A stretch of 64,000 bases of DNA, from positions 310,001 through 374,000 of the forward strand of contig JADKEF010000017.1 in assembly GCA_016718135.1 (NCBI GenBank), read 5' to 3'. The translations under genes and the position numbers were made by a program. The first letter of the stretch is position 1. Every line of letters begins with the position of its first letter. Below the pieces are notes generated by a model that was given only the letters and a program-made list of their open reading frames with translations, was not told the DNA's origin and did not search any database. Shown in pieces: positions 25,361 to 34,454 of this stretch. The stretch comes from Acidobacteriota bacterium. Lineage in GTDB: Bacteria; Acidobacteriota; Blastocatellia; Pyrinomonadales; Pyrinomonadaceae.

Positions 25361-26971
25361 TCAGGCAATTTGGTCTGGATCGTCAGCCGCGCGGCGTTCC
25401 GGCCGCATGTGCGGGAAGAGAATTACGTCGCGGATGGAGTGTTTGTTGGTCAAAAGCATGACCAAACGGTCGATCCCGATGCCAATTCCGGCCGCCGGCG
25501 GCATTCCGTAGCTTAGGGCACGGATGTAATCTTCGTCGAGAACCATCGCTTCCTCGTCGCCGCGTTCGCGCTCGGACATTTGGTCAACAAAACGCTCGTA
25601 TTGTTCCTTCGGATCGTTCAATTCGCTGAAACCGTTCGCGACTTCCATTCCATTTATGAACAATTCGAACCGCTCCGCGATCGAAGAATCGTCCGGCGAT
25701 GCCTTAGATAACGGCGAAATGGACTTCGGATAGTCGATCACAAACGTCGGTTGTGTCAATTTGTCTTCGACGTGCTCGTCAAAGGCCGCAATTACGTTCA
25801 GATCATCGACCGGGACGCCCGGCGCGTACTTCTCGATCGCCGCTTTCATCGAAATTCTTTCGAATTTGCCGAAATCTATCTCATTCTCACCATATTTCAC
25901 GACCAAACTGCCGTCATTTGCCTTCGCGACGGCGTCTTTTATCATCGTTTCGGCGAGATCCATCATGCCGTTGACGTCCATGTAGGCGACGTAGAACTCG
26001 AGCATGGTGAATTCCGGGTTGTGACGCTGCGAAAGGCCTTCGTTGCGGAAATTTCGATTTAGTTCGTAGACCTTTTCGAACCCGCCGACGACCAGACGCT
26101 TTAAGTAAAGCTCCGGTGCGACTCGTGCGTAAAGCGGGATGTCGAGAGCGTTGTGATGCGTCTCAAACGGCTTTGCCGCCGCTCCCGTAGCCTTCGGCGT
26201 GAGCATCGGCGTTTCTACTTCGATAAATCCCGCGTCGTCGAGAAAGCGTCGAAGGCCGGAAACAAGCTTTGCACGCCGCTCAAAAACCTCACGGGTCGTC
26301 AGGCCGTCGTGTTCGACCTGCAGCGTCGACGCGATCAGGTCCGCGTAGCGAAAACGCCGCTGCAACTCGGGATCCGCGATGCCGTGCATTTTGTCCGGCA
26401 TCGGCAGCATCGCTTTGGTGAGGAACTGAAGCCTTTCGACGTGGACCGATACTTCGCCGGTATTTGTGACGAAAAGATAGCCTTCGACGCCGATCAGGTC
26501 GCCGTGATCCAGCAGTTGCCACAGAGCCCAGCCGTTTTCGGCGTCGACCGTGCCGTCGCCGTCGTTTTTGATCAAAGCGAGCGGGCCTTTTTTGTTGCAA
26601 TAGACCTGCAGCTTCGACATTCCGTCGGTAAGATGAACAAAATTACCGCGCGTCGGCGTAGTCAGCCGGCCCGCGATGCTAACCGTTCCGAGAGCTTTTA
26701 GTTCCTCATTCAGCGCATCTTTCTTCTCCGCCGGCGGACGCTCGCCTTCGCCCAGGCTCGCCTTGATCTCAGCCATCCGCGCCTCGATGTCGGCGACTTT
26801 TTCAAAATGTTTCAGAGCCGTGATCGTGTCTTCGACACCGCTCACCGAGCTGCGCACGAATTTATTCGGATAAACGTTGCCAACCAACGCCCCGATCGCC
26901 TCCAGCGAAGCCTTCCGCGCCTCGGTCTGGTCGTTTGGAGTGATGATGTCTTCGAATGAAGGAATGCTCAT
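25361..26971 (-). CDS. lysS: Lysyl-tRNA synthetase, class II
   Basis: Class IIb synthetase that charges tRNA-Lys. From ATG 26971 the protein is 536 residues. The N-terminal OB-fold contains SIAGRLTTPTRGNFVHL. Motif 2 appears as FRNEGLSQRHNPEFTMLEFY and motif 3 as GMPPAAGIGIGIDRLVMLL near the end. It is somewhat longer than usual, owing to a charged helical insert (residues about 55-90) before the OB-fold. An in-frame extension to 27064 lacks homology and overlaps the mfd leader. The 42-bp array begins two bases beyond its stop. Confidence 0.95.
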   Translation of the reverse strand: MSIPSFEDIITPNDQTEARKASLEAIGALVGNVYPNKFVRSSVSGVEDTITALKHFEKVADIEARMAEIKASLGEGERPPAEKKDALNEELKALGTVSIAGRLTTPTRGNFVHLTDGMSKLQVYCNKKGPLALIKNDGDGTVDAENGWALWQLLDHGDLIGVEGYLFVTNTGEVSVHVERLQFLTKAMLPMPDKMHGIADPELQRRFRYADLIASTLQVEHDGLTTREVFERRAKLVSGLRRFLDDAGFIEVETPMLTPKATGAAAKPFETHHNALDIPLYARVAPELYLKRLVVGGFEKVYELNRNFRNEGLSQRHNPEFTMLEFYVAYMDVNGMMDLAETMIKDAVAKANDGSLVVKYGENEIDFGKFERISMKAAIEKYAPGVPVDDLNVIAAFDEHVEDKLTQPTFVIDYPKSISPLSKASPDDSSIAERFELFINGMEVANGFSELNDPKEQYERFVDQMSERERGDEEAMVLDEDYIRALSYGMPPAAGIGIGIDRLVMLLTNKHSIRDVILFPHMRPERRAADDPDQIA

Positions 26972-27037
26972 AATAAACCTCTGATTATAGTTAACTGCCC
27001 TCACGGCGGCAAACAACTTTCCGATATGGCACAATAG

Positions 27038-27095
27038 ACGCACCGCAGGTGAACGCGTGACCACCCCGTCACACGTTTTCTGCGGATAGGTGCGT
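27038..27095 (+). promoter_or_regulatory. Long stem-loop across the mfd ribosome-binding region
   Basis: The outer arms ACGCACC (27038-27044) and GGTGCGT (27089-27095) are exact complements and the second ends two bases before the mfd ATG. Within them CCGCAG...ACGCGTGAC can pair with GTCACACGT...CTGCGG. The fold would cover the weak ribosome site AGG at 27088-27090 and could limit translation of mfd. This is a prediction from base pairing only. Confidence 0.5.
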
Positions 27096-27097
27096 TT

Positions 27098-30000
27098 ATG
27101 GCGAATGAGTTCGATGAATTAATTGGTGCGGTCAATAAAGGCACGCGTTTGATCAGCCTCAGCGGACTGACGTCGATCGCGGCGAAGGCTCAGGTTTTGA
27201 TGCGTCTGCGTGCCGAGACTGGCAAACGCTTCGCCGTCGTCGCGGATACAAATTACGACATCGACCTCTGGGCTGACGATCTCGAATTCTTCGCGGCCAC
27301 GGACATGGGCGAAGAATTTCGCCCGCTCACGCTTCCCTCGTTCGACACCGATCCATACTCCGGCGTCTCACCTCACGCCGAAACTCAGGAACGTCGGGCG
27401 TTGGCTCTCTGGCAGATCGCCAAAGGTGAGAGTGACATCTTGGTGATGTCCGGGCGTTCGCTGATACAGCGAACTGCCTCGGTTGACGAGATCGCATCTT
27501 TAGGTTGTGAACTCGTTCGCGACGCAGATTCGCCGCCTGAGGATGTCGTCTCGCGGCTCATCGCGGGCGGTTACGTTCGCGAAGACCCCATCTTCGGCCC
27601 CGGCCAATTCTCGATCCGCGGCGGCATCATCGACATCTGGTCGCCCGATGCGGAGACGCCCGTTCGAGTTGAGTTTTTTGGCGATACGGTCGATTCGATA
27701 CGATCTTTTGACGCCGACACGCAGCTTTCTGTCGAACAGCTAAAGTCCGTCGCTATTGCTCCGATGCGTGAATTCGCGACGACACCGCAAGATCTAAAAG
27801 ACTGGGCATTCTTTGCCAACGAAAGATTCGGCCAGCCAAAATTCGCCCGTACCCTGCGTGACCGCACGGATTTCGCGAAAGAGGGCGAGACCTTCTCCGG
27901 CTGGGAATTCCTAATGCCGATGGTCAAGCCGCTGACCGCGAGCATTTTCGATCACTTGACCGATTACGTTTTCGTCATCGACGAACCCGCGACCATCGAG
28001 CATTCGCTGACCAATCTGTACGAACGCCTTGTCACCACTCACGCCGCGATCACCGACGCCGGAGATGTTGGCCTCGACATTGAAGAATTGTTTCTAGAAC
28101 CCGAGACTCTGCGGGCGAAGCTCGAAGGCGTTTCGAGGATCGAAGCAAGATCATTGGGCCGAACTTCCGCCGCGACTGACGAAGAGTTTCGGGTAAGCGA
28201 GGGCAACTCAACTACGCTGTTCCTCTTCCCGACCGCCGAAAAGTCACTCGAACTTGAGATCCAGTCGCGCTCGACTCGTAAATTTCACGGCGACATTCCG
28301 GCGTTTGTAGCTGAGTTTGAGAACGACGACCAAATCGTTGTGCAGACGTCGGGAATGGCGGAGCGTTTGGCCGAGATTCTTCGCGAATACGACAAATATG
28401 TCCCGCAAGACACGATCCGCGTAGGAGCGTTGTCGTCAGGTTTTGAACTGCCGTTGGAAAAACTCCGGATCTTTACAGAAAGCGATATCTTCGGTGAAAG
28501 CTCAAACGAATCCACGCCAAAGAGCGGACGCAAGGTAACGCCCGGAGCACGCAAATCCAAACTCGGCGCGTTTATCTCCGATTTCCGCGATCTTAAATCA
28601 GGCGACTTCGTCGTCCACATCGATCACGGCATCGGGCGGTTTGACGGGCTGCAGACGATCTCTTCGCAGGGGTCGGAACGCGAGTTCATGCTGCTCATTT
28701 ATACGGATAACGCGAAGTTGTTCGTGCCCGTCGAGCGAATGGATCTCGTCTCGCGTTACTCAAGTGGTGAGGCGACAGCCCCAACGCTCGACCGTCTCGG
28801 CGGCCTCGGGTGGCAGAAAACAAAAGCCAAAGCCAAACGCGCAATGCGCGATATGGCGGATGAGCTTTTGAAACTTTACGCGGAAAGAAAGCTCGTCCGC
28901 GGCCACGCCTTCCAGCCTGACGCTCCTTGGCAGCACGAATTTGAGGACGCTTTCCCCTACGATCTCACCGTCGATCAAGCCTCGGCGATCGAGGACGTCA
29001 AGACCGACATGGAAACGGCGACTCCGATGGACCGCCTGATAATCGGCGACGTCGGGTACGGCAAGACCGAGGTCGCGATGCGGGCCGCCTTTAAGGCAGT
29101 GATGGACGGCCGACAGGCTGCGATCCTGACACCGACGACGGTGCTTGCGTATCAGCATTTTGAGACGTTCAAAAAACGCTTCGCCGCTTTCCCTGTGAAG
29201 GTCGATCTGCTCTCGCGTTTTCGCTCGACAAAGGAACAAAAGGCCGTCGCTGAAGCAGCCGGAAAAGGCGAGGTCGATGTCCTTATTGGCACACACAGAA
29301 TTCTCTCGACCGATGTAAAACTGCCTAAACTCGGCCTCGTCGTGGTTGACGAAGAACAGCGCTTCGGCGTCGGTCATAAAGAAAAACTCAAACAGCTTAA
29401 AAAGAAGGTAGACGTACTAACGCTCTCCGCAACACCGATACCGCGAACACTGAATATGTCTCTGCTCGGCATGCGTGACATGTCCGTGATCGAGACGCCG
29501 CCGCGTGATCGTCTCGCCATCAATACGCAGGTCGTGCAGTTCGCCGAGAATGTGATCCGCTCCGCGATCGACCTCGAACTCGCCCGCAACGGTCAGGTTT
29601 TCTTCATCCACAATCGCGTCGAATCGATCGAATCCATCGCCGCTCTCATCCAAAAGATCGTCCCAAATGCCCGCGTCGCCATCGGCCACGGGCAGATGAA
29701 CGAAAAGGAAATGGAACAGGTGATGCTCGATTTTATAGATTACAAATACGACGTTCTGGTCGCGACAACGATTATCGAAAACGGCATCGACATCCCGCGT
29801 GCCAACACGATCATCATCAATCGAGCCGATAATTACGGCCTGTCACAGCTATATCAGTTACGTGGCCGCGTCGGCCGTTCCAATCGCCGTGCGTACGCGT
29901 ATCTTCTCATTCCAAGCGAGATGGAACTGACGCCGATCGCTCGCCGTCGCCTTTCCGCCATCCGAGAATTCTCGGATCTCGGTGCTGGTTTCCGACTCGC

Positions 30001-30583
30001 TGCTCTCGATCTCGAATTACGTGGAGCAGGTAACATCCTCGGCGGCCAACAATCTGGGCATTTGGACGCACTTGGTTTTGACCTTTATACAAAGATGCTC
30101 GAGCGGACGATCGGCGAGCTTCGCGGCGACGAGATCGCCGACGAGGTCAGCGTGTCGATCAATCTTGGCGTCGATGTCGCTATTCCAAAGGACTACATCG
30201 CCGAGGCAAGCCAGCGTCTTCGTACCTATAAACGCATCTCTTCGGCTGAGACTGAAGAAACCCTGATGCAGATCCACGCCGAGATAGAAGATCGATTCGG
30301 ACGCATTCCGCGTAGTGTCGAAAATCTCTTCGCCTACGGCCGCCTAAGGAAACTCGCCGAATCGATGGCGATCATTTCCGTCGATCGTGCCGGCGACGGC
30401 GTTGCTATAAAACTTGGAGAGAATGCGCGTGTCTCACCCGAAAACCTGATGGCATTTCTCGGTGCGGTGGAAGGCACAAGCTTTTCGCCAACCGGGATCC
30501 TACGCGTGAAGGTTTTGACGGCTGATCCGATAAAGACTGCCAGTGAGGCATTGAAGGCGATTCGGGAAGAATCGAAGCTGTAG
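27098..30583 (+). CDS. mfd: Transcription-repair coupling factor
   Basis: Mfd is a DNA translocase that pushes stalled RNA polymerase off lesions and recruits UvrA. The 1161-residue protein has the UvrB-like N-terminal region, the CarD-like polymerase-interaction segment (GDFVVHIDHGIGRFDGLQ, near 508), and superfamily-2 motor motifs: GDVGYGKTE near 650, DEEQRFGV near 751, LSATPIPRTL near 775, and QLRGRVGR near 925. The C-terminal TRCF domain is complete. Length is normal for the family. It is divergent from lysS. Confidence 0.97.
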   Translation: MANEFDELIGAVNKGTRLISLSGLTSIAAKAQVLMRLRAETGKRFAVVADTNYDIDLWADDLEFFAATDMGEEFRPLTLPSFDTDPYSGVSPHAETQERRALALWQIAKGESDILVMSGRSLIQRTASVDEIASLGCELVRDADSPPEDVVSRLIAGGYVREDPIFGPGQFSIRGGIIDIWSPDAETPVRVEFFGDTVDSIRSFDADTQLSVEQLKSVAIAPMREFATTPQDLKDWAFFANERFGQPKFARTLRDRTDFAKEGETFSGWEFLMPMVKPLTASIFDHLTDYVFVIDEPATIEHSLTNLYERLVTTHAAITDAGDVGLDIEELFLEPETLRAKLEGVSRIEARSLGRTSAATDEEFRVSEGNSTTLFLFPTAEKSLELEIQSRSTRKFHGDIPAFVAEFENDDQIVVQTSGMAERLAEILREYDKYVPQDTIRVGALSSGFELPLEKLRIFTESDIFGESSNESTPKSGRKVTPGARKSKLGAFISDFRDLKSGDFVVHIDHGIGRFDGLQTISSQGSEREFMLLIYTDNAKLFVPVERMDLVSRYSSGEATAPTLDRLGGLGWQKTKAKAKRAMRDMADELLKLYAERKLVRGHAFQPDAPWQHEFEDAFPYDLTVDQASAIEDVKTDMETATPMDRLIIGDVGYGKTEVAMRAAFKAVMDGRQAAILTPTTVLAYQHFETFKKRFAAFPVKVDLLSRFRSTKEQKAVAEAAGKGEVDVLIGTHRILSTDVKLPKLGLVVVDEEQRFGVGHKEKLKQLKKKVDVLTLSATPIPRTLNMSLLGMRDMSVIETPPRDRLAINTQVVQFAENVIRSAIDLELARNGQVFFIHNRVESIESIAALIQKIVPNARVAIGHGQMNEKEMEQVMLDFIDYKYDVLVATTIIENGIDIPRANTIIINRADNYGLSQLYQLRGRVGRSNRRAYAYLLIPSEMELTPIARRRLSAIREFSDLGAGFRLAALDLELRGAGNILGGQQSGHLDALGFDLYTKMLERTIGELRGDEIADEVSVSINLGVDVAIPKDYIAEASQRLRTYKRISSAETEETLMQIHAEIEDRFGRIPRSVENLFAYGRLRKLAESMAIISVDRAGDGVAIKLGENARVSPENLMAFLGAVEGTSFSPTGILRVKVLTADPIKTASEALKAIREESKL

Positions 30584-30595
30584 ACGAGTGAAGGT

Positions 30596-31252
30596 TTATT
30601 CGGTGCAGTCGCCGAGGTGGTCCTCGCCGCAAACGAACAAATGCGGTACGACCTCGCGGGTCTGTCGCCTTATATTTGTCCAGACGGGTGAGGCTCTGTA
30701 TTTTTCGCGGGTCCAACCGAGAGTCTCCCGATTTTTCCAAACGAATTCGTAGGCTTCGGGCTCGTCTTTGCCTTGAAGGTGTTTTGCCTCGTGCAGTAAT
30801 ATTGCCGCTCGTTCGACATCATCTTCGGGGTAAGTGAAAAAATCGGAGTAGAGCGTCATGATCTCAAACGGAAAATTAGTGGCGGCAAACGCATTTTCTT
30901 TGGGCACGGAAGCGTTCAGCCAATTGTCGTTCGAGCGATAGACTGTGAAATTTTCGAGTAGCATCGCCTCGGTTTGGAAGCCTTTGTCCCGCAGCACCCG
31001 GATCGCCTGGCGAACCGTGTACTTCTGCTCGATATCGAGAGGCTTCGCCGAAATGACGAGCGAAAAATAGAACCCAAGAATGACCGCAACGCATACAGCG
31101 GCGCATATCGCCGCCCGTAGCAACACGGTCTGGCCGGTCGAACGGCGAGACGTTTTTTGGCCTGTAGGTCCGATAAGTTCGCCGTCACAGCGCTCACATC
31201 TCACCGCGGAGGAACGATTGACGAGGCGACAATTGGTACATTTTTTTGACAT
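30596..31252 (-). CDS. Zinc-ribbon membrane protein with HExxH motif
   Basis: From ATG 31252 the 218-residue product starts with a four-Cys zinc ribbon (CTNCRLV...CERC, residues 4-22). It continues with one membrane segment (AAICAAVCVAVILGFYFSLV, near 52-71) and an extracytoplasmic domain containing HEAKH near residue 157. In that motif the two His and the Glu match the HExxH zinc-protease signature, followed by a downstream acidic residue in DEPEAYEFVW. I do not recognise a named family. A membrane-bound metalloprotease is possible but unproven. Convergent with mfd. Confidence 0.7.
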   Translation of the reverse strand: MSKKCTNCRLVNRSSAVRCERCDGELIGPTGQKTSRRSTGQTVLLRAAICAAVCVAVILGFYFSLVISAKPLDIEQKYTVRQAIRVLRDKGFQTEAMLLENFTVYRSNDNWLNASVPKENAFAATNFPFEIMTLYSDFFTYPEDDVERAAILLHEAKHLQGKDEPEAYEFVWKNRETLGWTREKYRASPVWTNIRRQTREVVPHLFVCGEDHLGDCTE

Positions 31253-31436
31253 GGAGACGGCGGGTGGTAGGGCCGTGCGCAGGCCCATATTTAAAGAAAG
31301 CGCCAAATATCGCGTCCTTCCTGTAATTTCACGCCCTCAAGCATCGAACGCTGCAGCTACCTTTTGCATCATACAACGAGTTGCCAACACGCCCGTTCGG
31401 AAGTAATATTTTCCATTCGGTAAAAAAGGAGTTTTA

Positions 31437-32486
31437 ATGAGACATTTCCGGCTATTTTTGACCGTCCTTATACTTTCAATTGCTTTCTCCATACCTGCGT
31501 CAGCACAGGAAACGCAGACCCGGGTGATCGACGAAGTTGTCGCCCAGGTCAACGACGGTGTGATCACACTATCCCGCGTCCGCCGCGAGATGAAGGATGT
31601 GGTTGACACCTGGGTCAAGGAAGGCAAAACCAAAGAAGAGGCCCAGAAAATGGCCGACGAAAAACAGGGCGAGCTGATCGCAAGCCTTATCAATGAGGAA
31701 TTGCTTGTCCAAAAGGCGAAAGAGAGCGGCCTTGACAGCGACATTGACGCAAGTATCAATCAACGCATGTCCGACATCATGAAGGAGTACAAACTCAAGA
31801 CTGTCGATGAATTGTACCGCGAAATGGAAAAGGCCGGTGTCAACCCCGACGACCTTAAAGCTACTTGGCGAAAACAGGCGACTCGCGACCGCGTTATCCA
31901 GCGCGAGGTCCAATATAAGGTCTATTGGGGATTTAACGGAAAAGAGCTTAAGGATTACTTCGAAAAGAACAAAGCTAAATTCACCAAGCCTGAGACTGTA
32001 TCCTTTAGCGAGATATTTCTTGGCTTTGCTGGACGCGATGAAGCTCAGGTTCGCGAACGTGCCAAACAACTTGCGGCCCAGCTAAAGGCCGGCGGCGATT
32101 TTGCCAAGCTTGCTAAGGAAAATGACCCCGGCGTTGTCACACAGGGTACCGGCAAGGTGGAAAAGCTCGTCATGAAAGACCTGGTCGATACTATCGCTAA
32201 ACCGCTCGCTGGGCTCAAGGTCGGTGAATGCACTGCTCCGATCGACATCGAACAGCTTGGCATCGCGATCCTCCGCGTAGATGAACGCGAGCAGGCAAGT
32301 TCCGAGTCGTTCTTCGACGAAATGGCCGTCCGTCAGGCGATGACCGCGGAGAAATTCCCGGAGGAGCAGAAGAAGTTTATGTCGAAGCTTCGCGAGAATT
32401 CTTATATCAAGATCAGTGACACCTATCGCCCGCTCGTTTCGCCTATTCTTTTCGCTGACGAACGCAAGACGAAACCAGGTGAATAG
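31437..32486 (+). CDS. SurA-like periplasmic peptidyl-prolyl isomerase (PpiC type)
   Basis: A 349-residue protein with signal peptide (MRHFRLFLTVLILSIAFSIPASAQ), a SurA-type N-terminal chaperone segment (VVAQVNDGVITLSRVRREM) and one parvulin/PpiC domain around residues 178-285 (VSFSEIFLGFAG, AKENDPGVVTQGTGKVEKL). It should help outer-membrane proteins fold in the periplasm. The ribosome site is AAAGGAG, seven bases before the ATG. The terminator at 32521 follows. Confidence 0.92.
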   Translation: MRHFRLFLTVLILSIAFSIPASAQETQTRVIDEVVAQVNDGVITLSRVRREMKDVVDTWVKEGKTKEEAQKMADEKQGELIASLINEELLVQKAKESGLDSDIDASINQRMSDIMKEYKLKTVDELYREMEKAGVNPDDLKATWRKQATRDRVIQREVQYKVYWGFNGKELKDYFEKNKAKFTKPETVSFSEIFLGFAGRDEAQVRERAKQLAAQLKAGGDFAKLAKENDPGVVTQGTGKVEKLVMKDLVDTIAKPLAGLKVGECTAPIDIEQLGIAILRVDEREQASSESFFDEMAVRQAMTAEKFPEEQKKFMSKLRENSYIKISDTYRPLVSPILFADERKTKPGE

Positions 32487-32520
32487 GTCGCCCCCTCGTC
32501 CACTTTCTTAGTAACTTCTT

Positions 32521-32562
32521 GGGAGCATCGCGGTTCATACCGAGTGCCCCCTTTTCCTTTTT
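32521..32562 (+). terminator. Terminator-like hairpin after the SurA-like gene
   Basis: GGGAGCATCGCGGT pairs imperfectly with ACCGAGTGCCCC across a four-base loop and is followed by CTTTTCCTTTTTC. It separates the isomerase gene from gltA. Confidence 0.6.
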
Positions 32563-32662
32563 CAAGCAGCAAGTCGGATCCCACTTATTAGAATAGATTT
32601 ACCCATTGGTAAATCCAATTTATCGCCGTTTCGCTTGTGCGCTTTCCGGCGCTCGGATATGA

Positions 32663-32690
32663 TTGAAGATTGGATATTACTACATATTAT
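32663..32690 (+). promoter_or_regulatory. Predicted gltA promoter close to the start codon
   Basis: TTGAAG (32663-32668), a 16-base spacer and TATTAT (32685-32690) form a sigma70-like promoter. Transcription would begin about 8-9 bases before the gltA ATG at 32706. No Shine-Dalgarno sequence is visible, so the mRNA would be nearly leaderless. Confidence 0.5.
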
Positions 32691-32705
32691 TAGGGTATAA
32701 ATACA

Positions 32706-33845
32706 ATGAGCACAGGAACAGAATCTTCAGCAGCAGCCGCCGGTTTGAGAGGCGTTGTAGCCGCACAAAGTGCGATCGGCGACGTGAATGGCGAGCAGGG
32801 CATTTTAATTTATCAAGGATACGATATTCACGATCTTGCCGAGCATTCGACGTTCGAGGAGGTCGTGTTTTTGCTTTGGAACGGGCGTTTGCCAAAGGCG
32901 GACGAGCTTGCTGCTCTGACCGCCGATCTTCGTGCCAATTACGAAGCTCCGTCCCAGGTTATCGAGATGATGCGGCATTTCCCGAAGGACGCAGATCCAA
33001 TGGATGTTCTTCGAACGGCGGTCTCGTCGCTTGATTTTTACGACGCCGAGTCCCACGGTACTGATCGTGAATCGGCGATGCGTTCGGCTGTGAACATCAC
33101 GGGCCAGATCGGCACGATCGCGGCGGCATGGGATCGAATTCGTAACGGCCAAGAGCCGATCGCTCCGGACACAAGCCTTTCGATCGCGGAGAATTTCTTG
33201 TATATGCTTCGCGGCGAGAAGGCAGATGCGGACGAAGCGAGGATGTTCGACATCGCGTTGATACTGCATGCGGACCATGAGCTGAATGCTTCTACATTTA
33301 CGACACGAGTCGTCTCGGGCACACTCGCCGGAATGTACGGAGCTGTAACTGCCGGTATCGCAGCACTTGCGGGCCCGCTTCACGGCGGTGCGAATACCAA
33401 CGTAATGAAGATGCTCATCGCCATCGACGATCCGGCTAAGATCGACGCGTGGGTCGATGACGCTCTTGAGCACAAGAAAAAGATCATGGGCATCGGCCAC
33501 GCGGTTTATAAGACTGAAGATCCGCGTGCGACATGGCTGCGTAAATTCTCCAAGGTCATGGCTGATAAGACCGGCGTGACGAAGTGGTATGAGATGTCGC
33601 AGCGGATCGAGCAGTTGATGCTCGAGAAGAAAGGGATGTATCCGAACGTCGATTTCTACTCGGCTTCGACGTACTATCTTATGGGCATCGCCCTCGATAT
33701 GTATACGCCGATCTTCGCGGTTTCGCGTATCTCAGGCTGGACCGGCCACATCCTCGAGCAGTACGCTCACAACAAACTGATCCGGCCGCGCGCTGAGTAT
33801 ATTGGAGCACGCGATCTAAAATACGTTCCGATCGGCGAAAGATAG
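32706..33845 (+). CDS. gltA: Citrate synthase
   Basis: The enzyme condenses acetyl-CoA and oxaloacetate at the entry of the TCA cycle. The 379-residue protein has HADHELNASTFTTRV near 181 (catalytic His), HGGANTNVMKML near 225, GHAVYKTEDPRA near 263 (second His) and RISGWTGHILEQY near 343. Its length fits the short, mostly Gram-positive and archaeal-type subgroup that also includes 2-methylcitrate synthases, so this alternative is possible. It is monocistronic, with its own predicted promoter and terminator. Confidence 0.93.
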   Translation: MSTGTESSAAAAGLRGVVAAQSAIGDVNGEQGILIYQGYDIHDLAEHSTFEEVVFLLWNGRLPKADELAALTADLRANYEAPSQVIEMMRHFPKDADPMDVLRTAVSSLDFYDAESHGTDRESAMRSAVNITGQIGTIAAAWDRIRNGQEPIAPDTSLSIAENFLYMLRGEKADADEARMFDIALILHADHELNASTFTTRVVSGTLAGMYGAVTAGIAALAGPLHGGANTNVMKMLIAIDDPAKIDAWVDDALEHKKKIMGIGHAVYKTEDPRATWLRKFSKVMADKTGVTKWYEMSQRIEQLMLEKKGMYPNVDFYSASTYYLMGIALDMYTPIFAVSRISGWTGHILEQYAHNKLIRPRAEYIGARDLKYVPIGER

Positions 33846-33871
33846 AACGCGTTTGGACGAATACAGGTTAG

Positions 33872-33905
33872 AAGGCTTGGGAAGATTTCCTGAGCCTTTT
33901 TCTAT
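33872..33905 (+). terminator. Rho-independent terminator after gltA
   Basis: AAGGCTTGGGAA and TTCCTGAGCCTT form an interrupted stem with a three-base loop, followed by TTTTTCTATTT. Confidence 0.75.
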
Positions 33906-33935
33906 TTGATTATGTTATTTTGTTTTGAAAAGGCT

Positions 33936-34448
33936 ATGAGATATCTAAGTTGTTTTGCATTTGTATTCTTGCTGTTGGTTTTTTCGAGCGAGACAATTTC
34001 CGCCCAAGCCGTCAATACCGCACGGATCAAGGTCAATGGCGTCGGCCTCGACTCTACCTACGCCCAGGTAGTCAAAGCGCTGGGCAAACCGACAAACGAG
34101 GACGTAGGAAAAGAAGAAGGTTGCATCGGCGGGCTTGAGAAGTCGATCAAGTATCCGGGGATTTCGTTTTACCTGATGGACGGCGACAGCAAAGACGGTA
34201 AGACGTTCGAGGTCAAGTCGCTCGAGTTGACTGGCCCCGGCTACCTCGTGTCAGGCATAAAGATCGGCGACAGTCCGGCGACTGTTCGCAAGAAATACGG
34301 CCGCAAATACACCGTCGACACTGAACGTGAACCCGGCGAGATCACTTGGTTCTACGAGATGAGCGACCGCTATGGCCCGGGCACGACCGCAGTCGTCTTT
34401 AAGAATGGCAAAGTGGTTAAGATAGCGTCGAGCTACCAAGTCTGCTAA
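33936..34448 (+). CDS. Small secreted protein, possible BamE/SmpA-like fold
   Basis: From ATG 33936 the 170-residue protein has a signal peptide ending SAQ (near 24). Two similar blocks (VGLDSTYAQVVKALGKP and GIKIGDSPATVRKKYG) resemble the short helix-turn repeat of BamE/SmpA-type and other small secreted domains. I do not recognise a named family. There is no Cys at the signal end, so it is free in the periplasm or secreted. The ATG at 33906 lies in the gltA terminator and is unlikely. Confidence 0.65.
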   Translation: MRYLSCFAFVFLLLVFSSETISAQAVNTARIKVNGVGLDSTYAQVVKALGKPTNEDVGKEEGCIGGLEKSIKYPGISFYLMDGDSKDGKTFEVKSLELTGPGYLVSGIKIGDSPATVRKKYGRKYTVDTEREPGEITWFYEMSDRYGPGTTAVVFKNGKVVKIASSYQVC

Positions 34449-34454
34449 AGAGCT

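Noticed and set aside
24830..25516. A plus-strand frame running through the 42-bp array
   Set aside because: It owes its length to the repeat being a multiple of three, overlaps the lysS end and has no recognisable domain.
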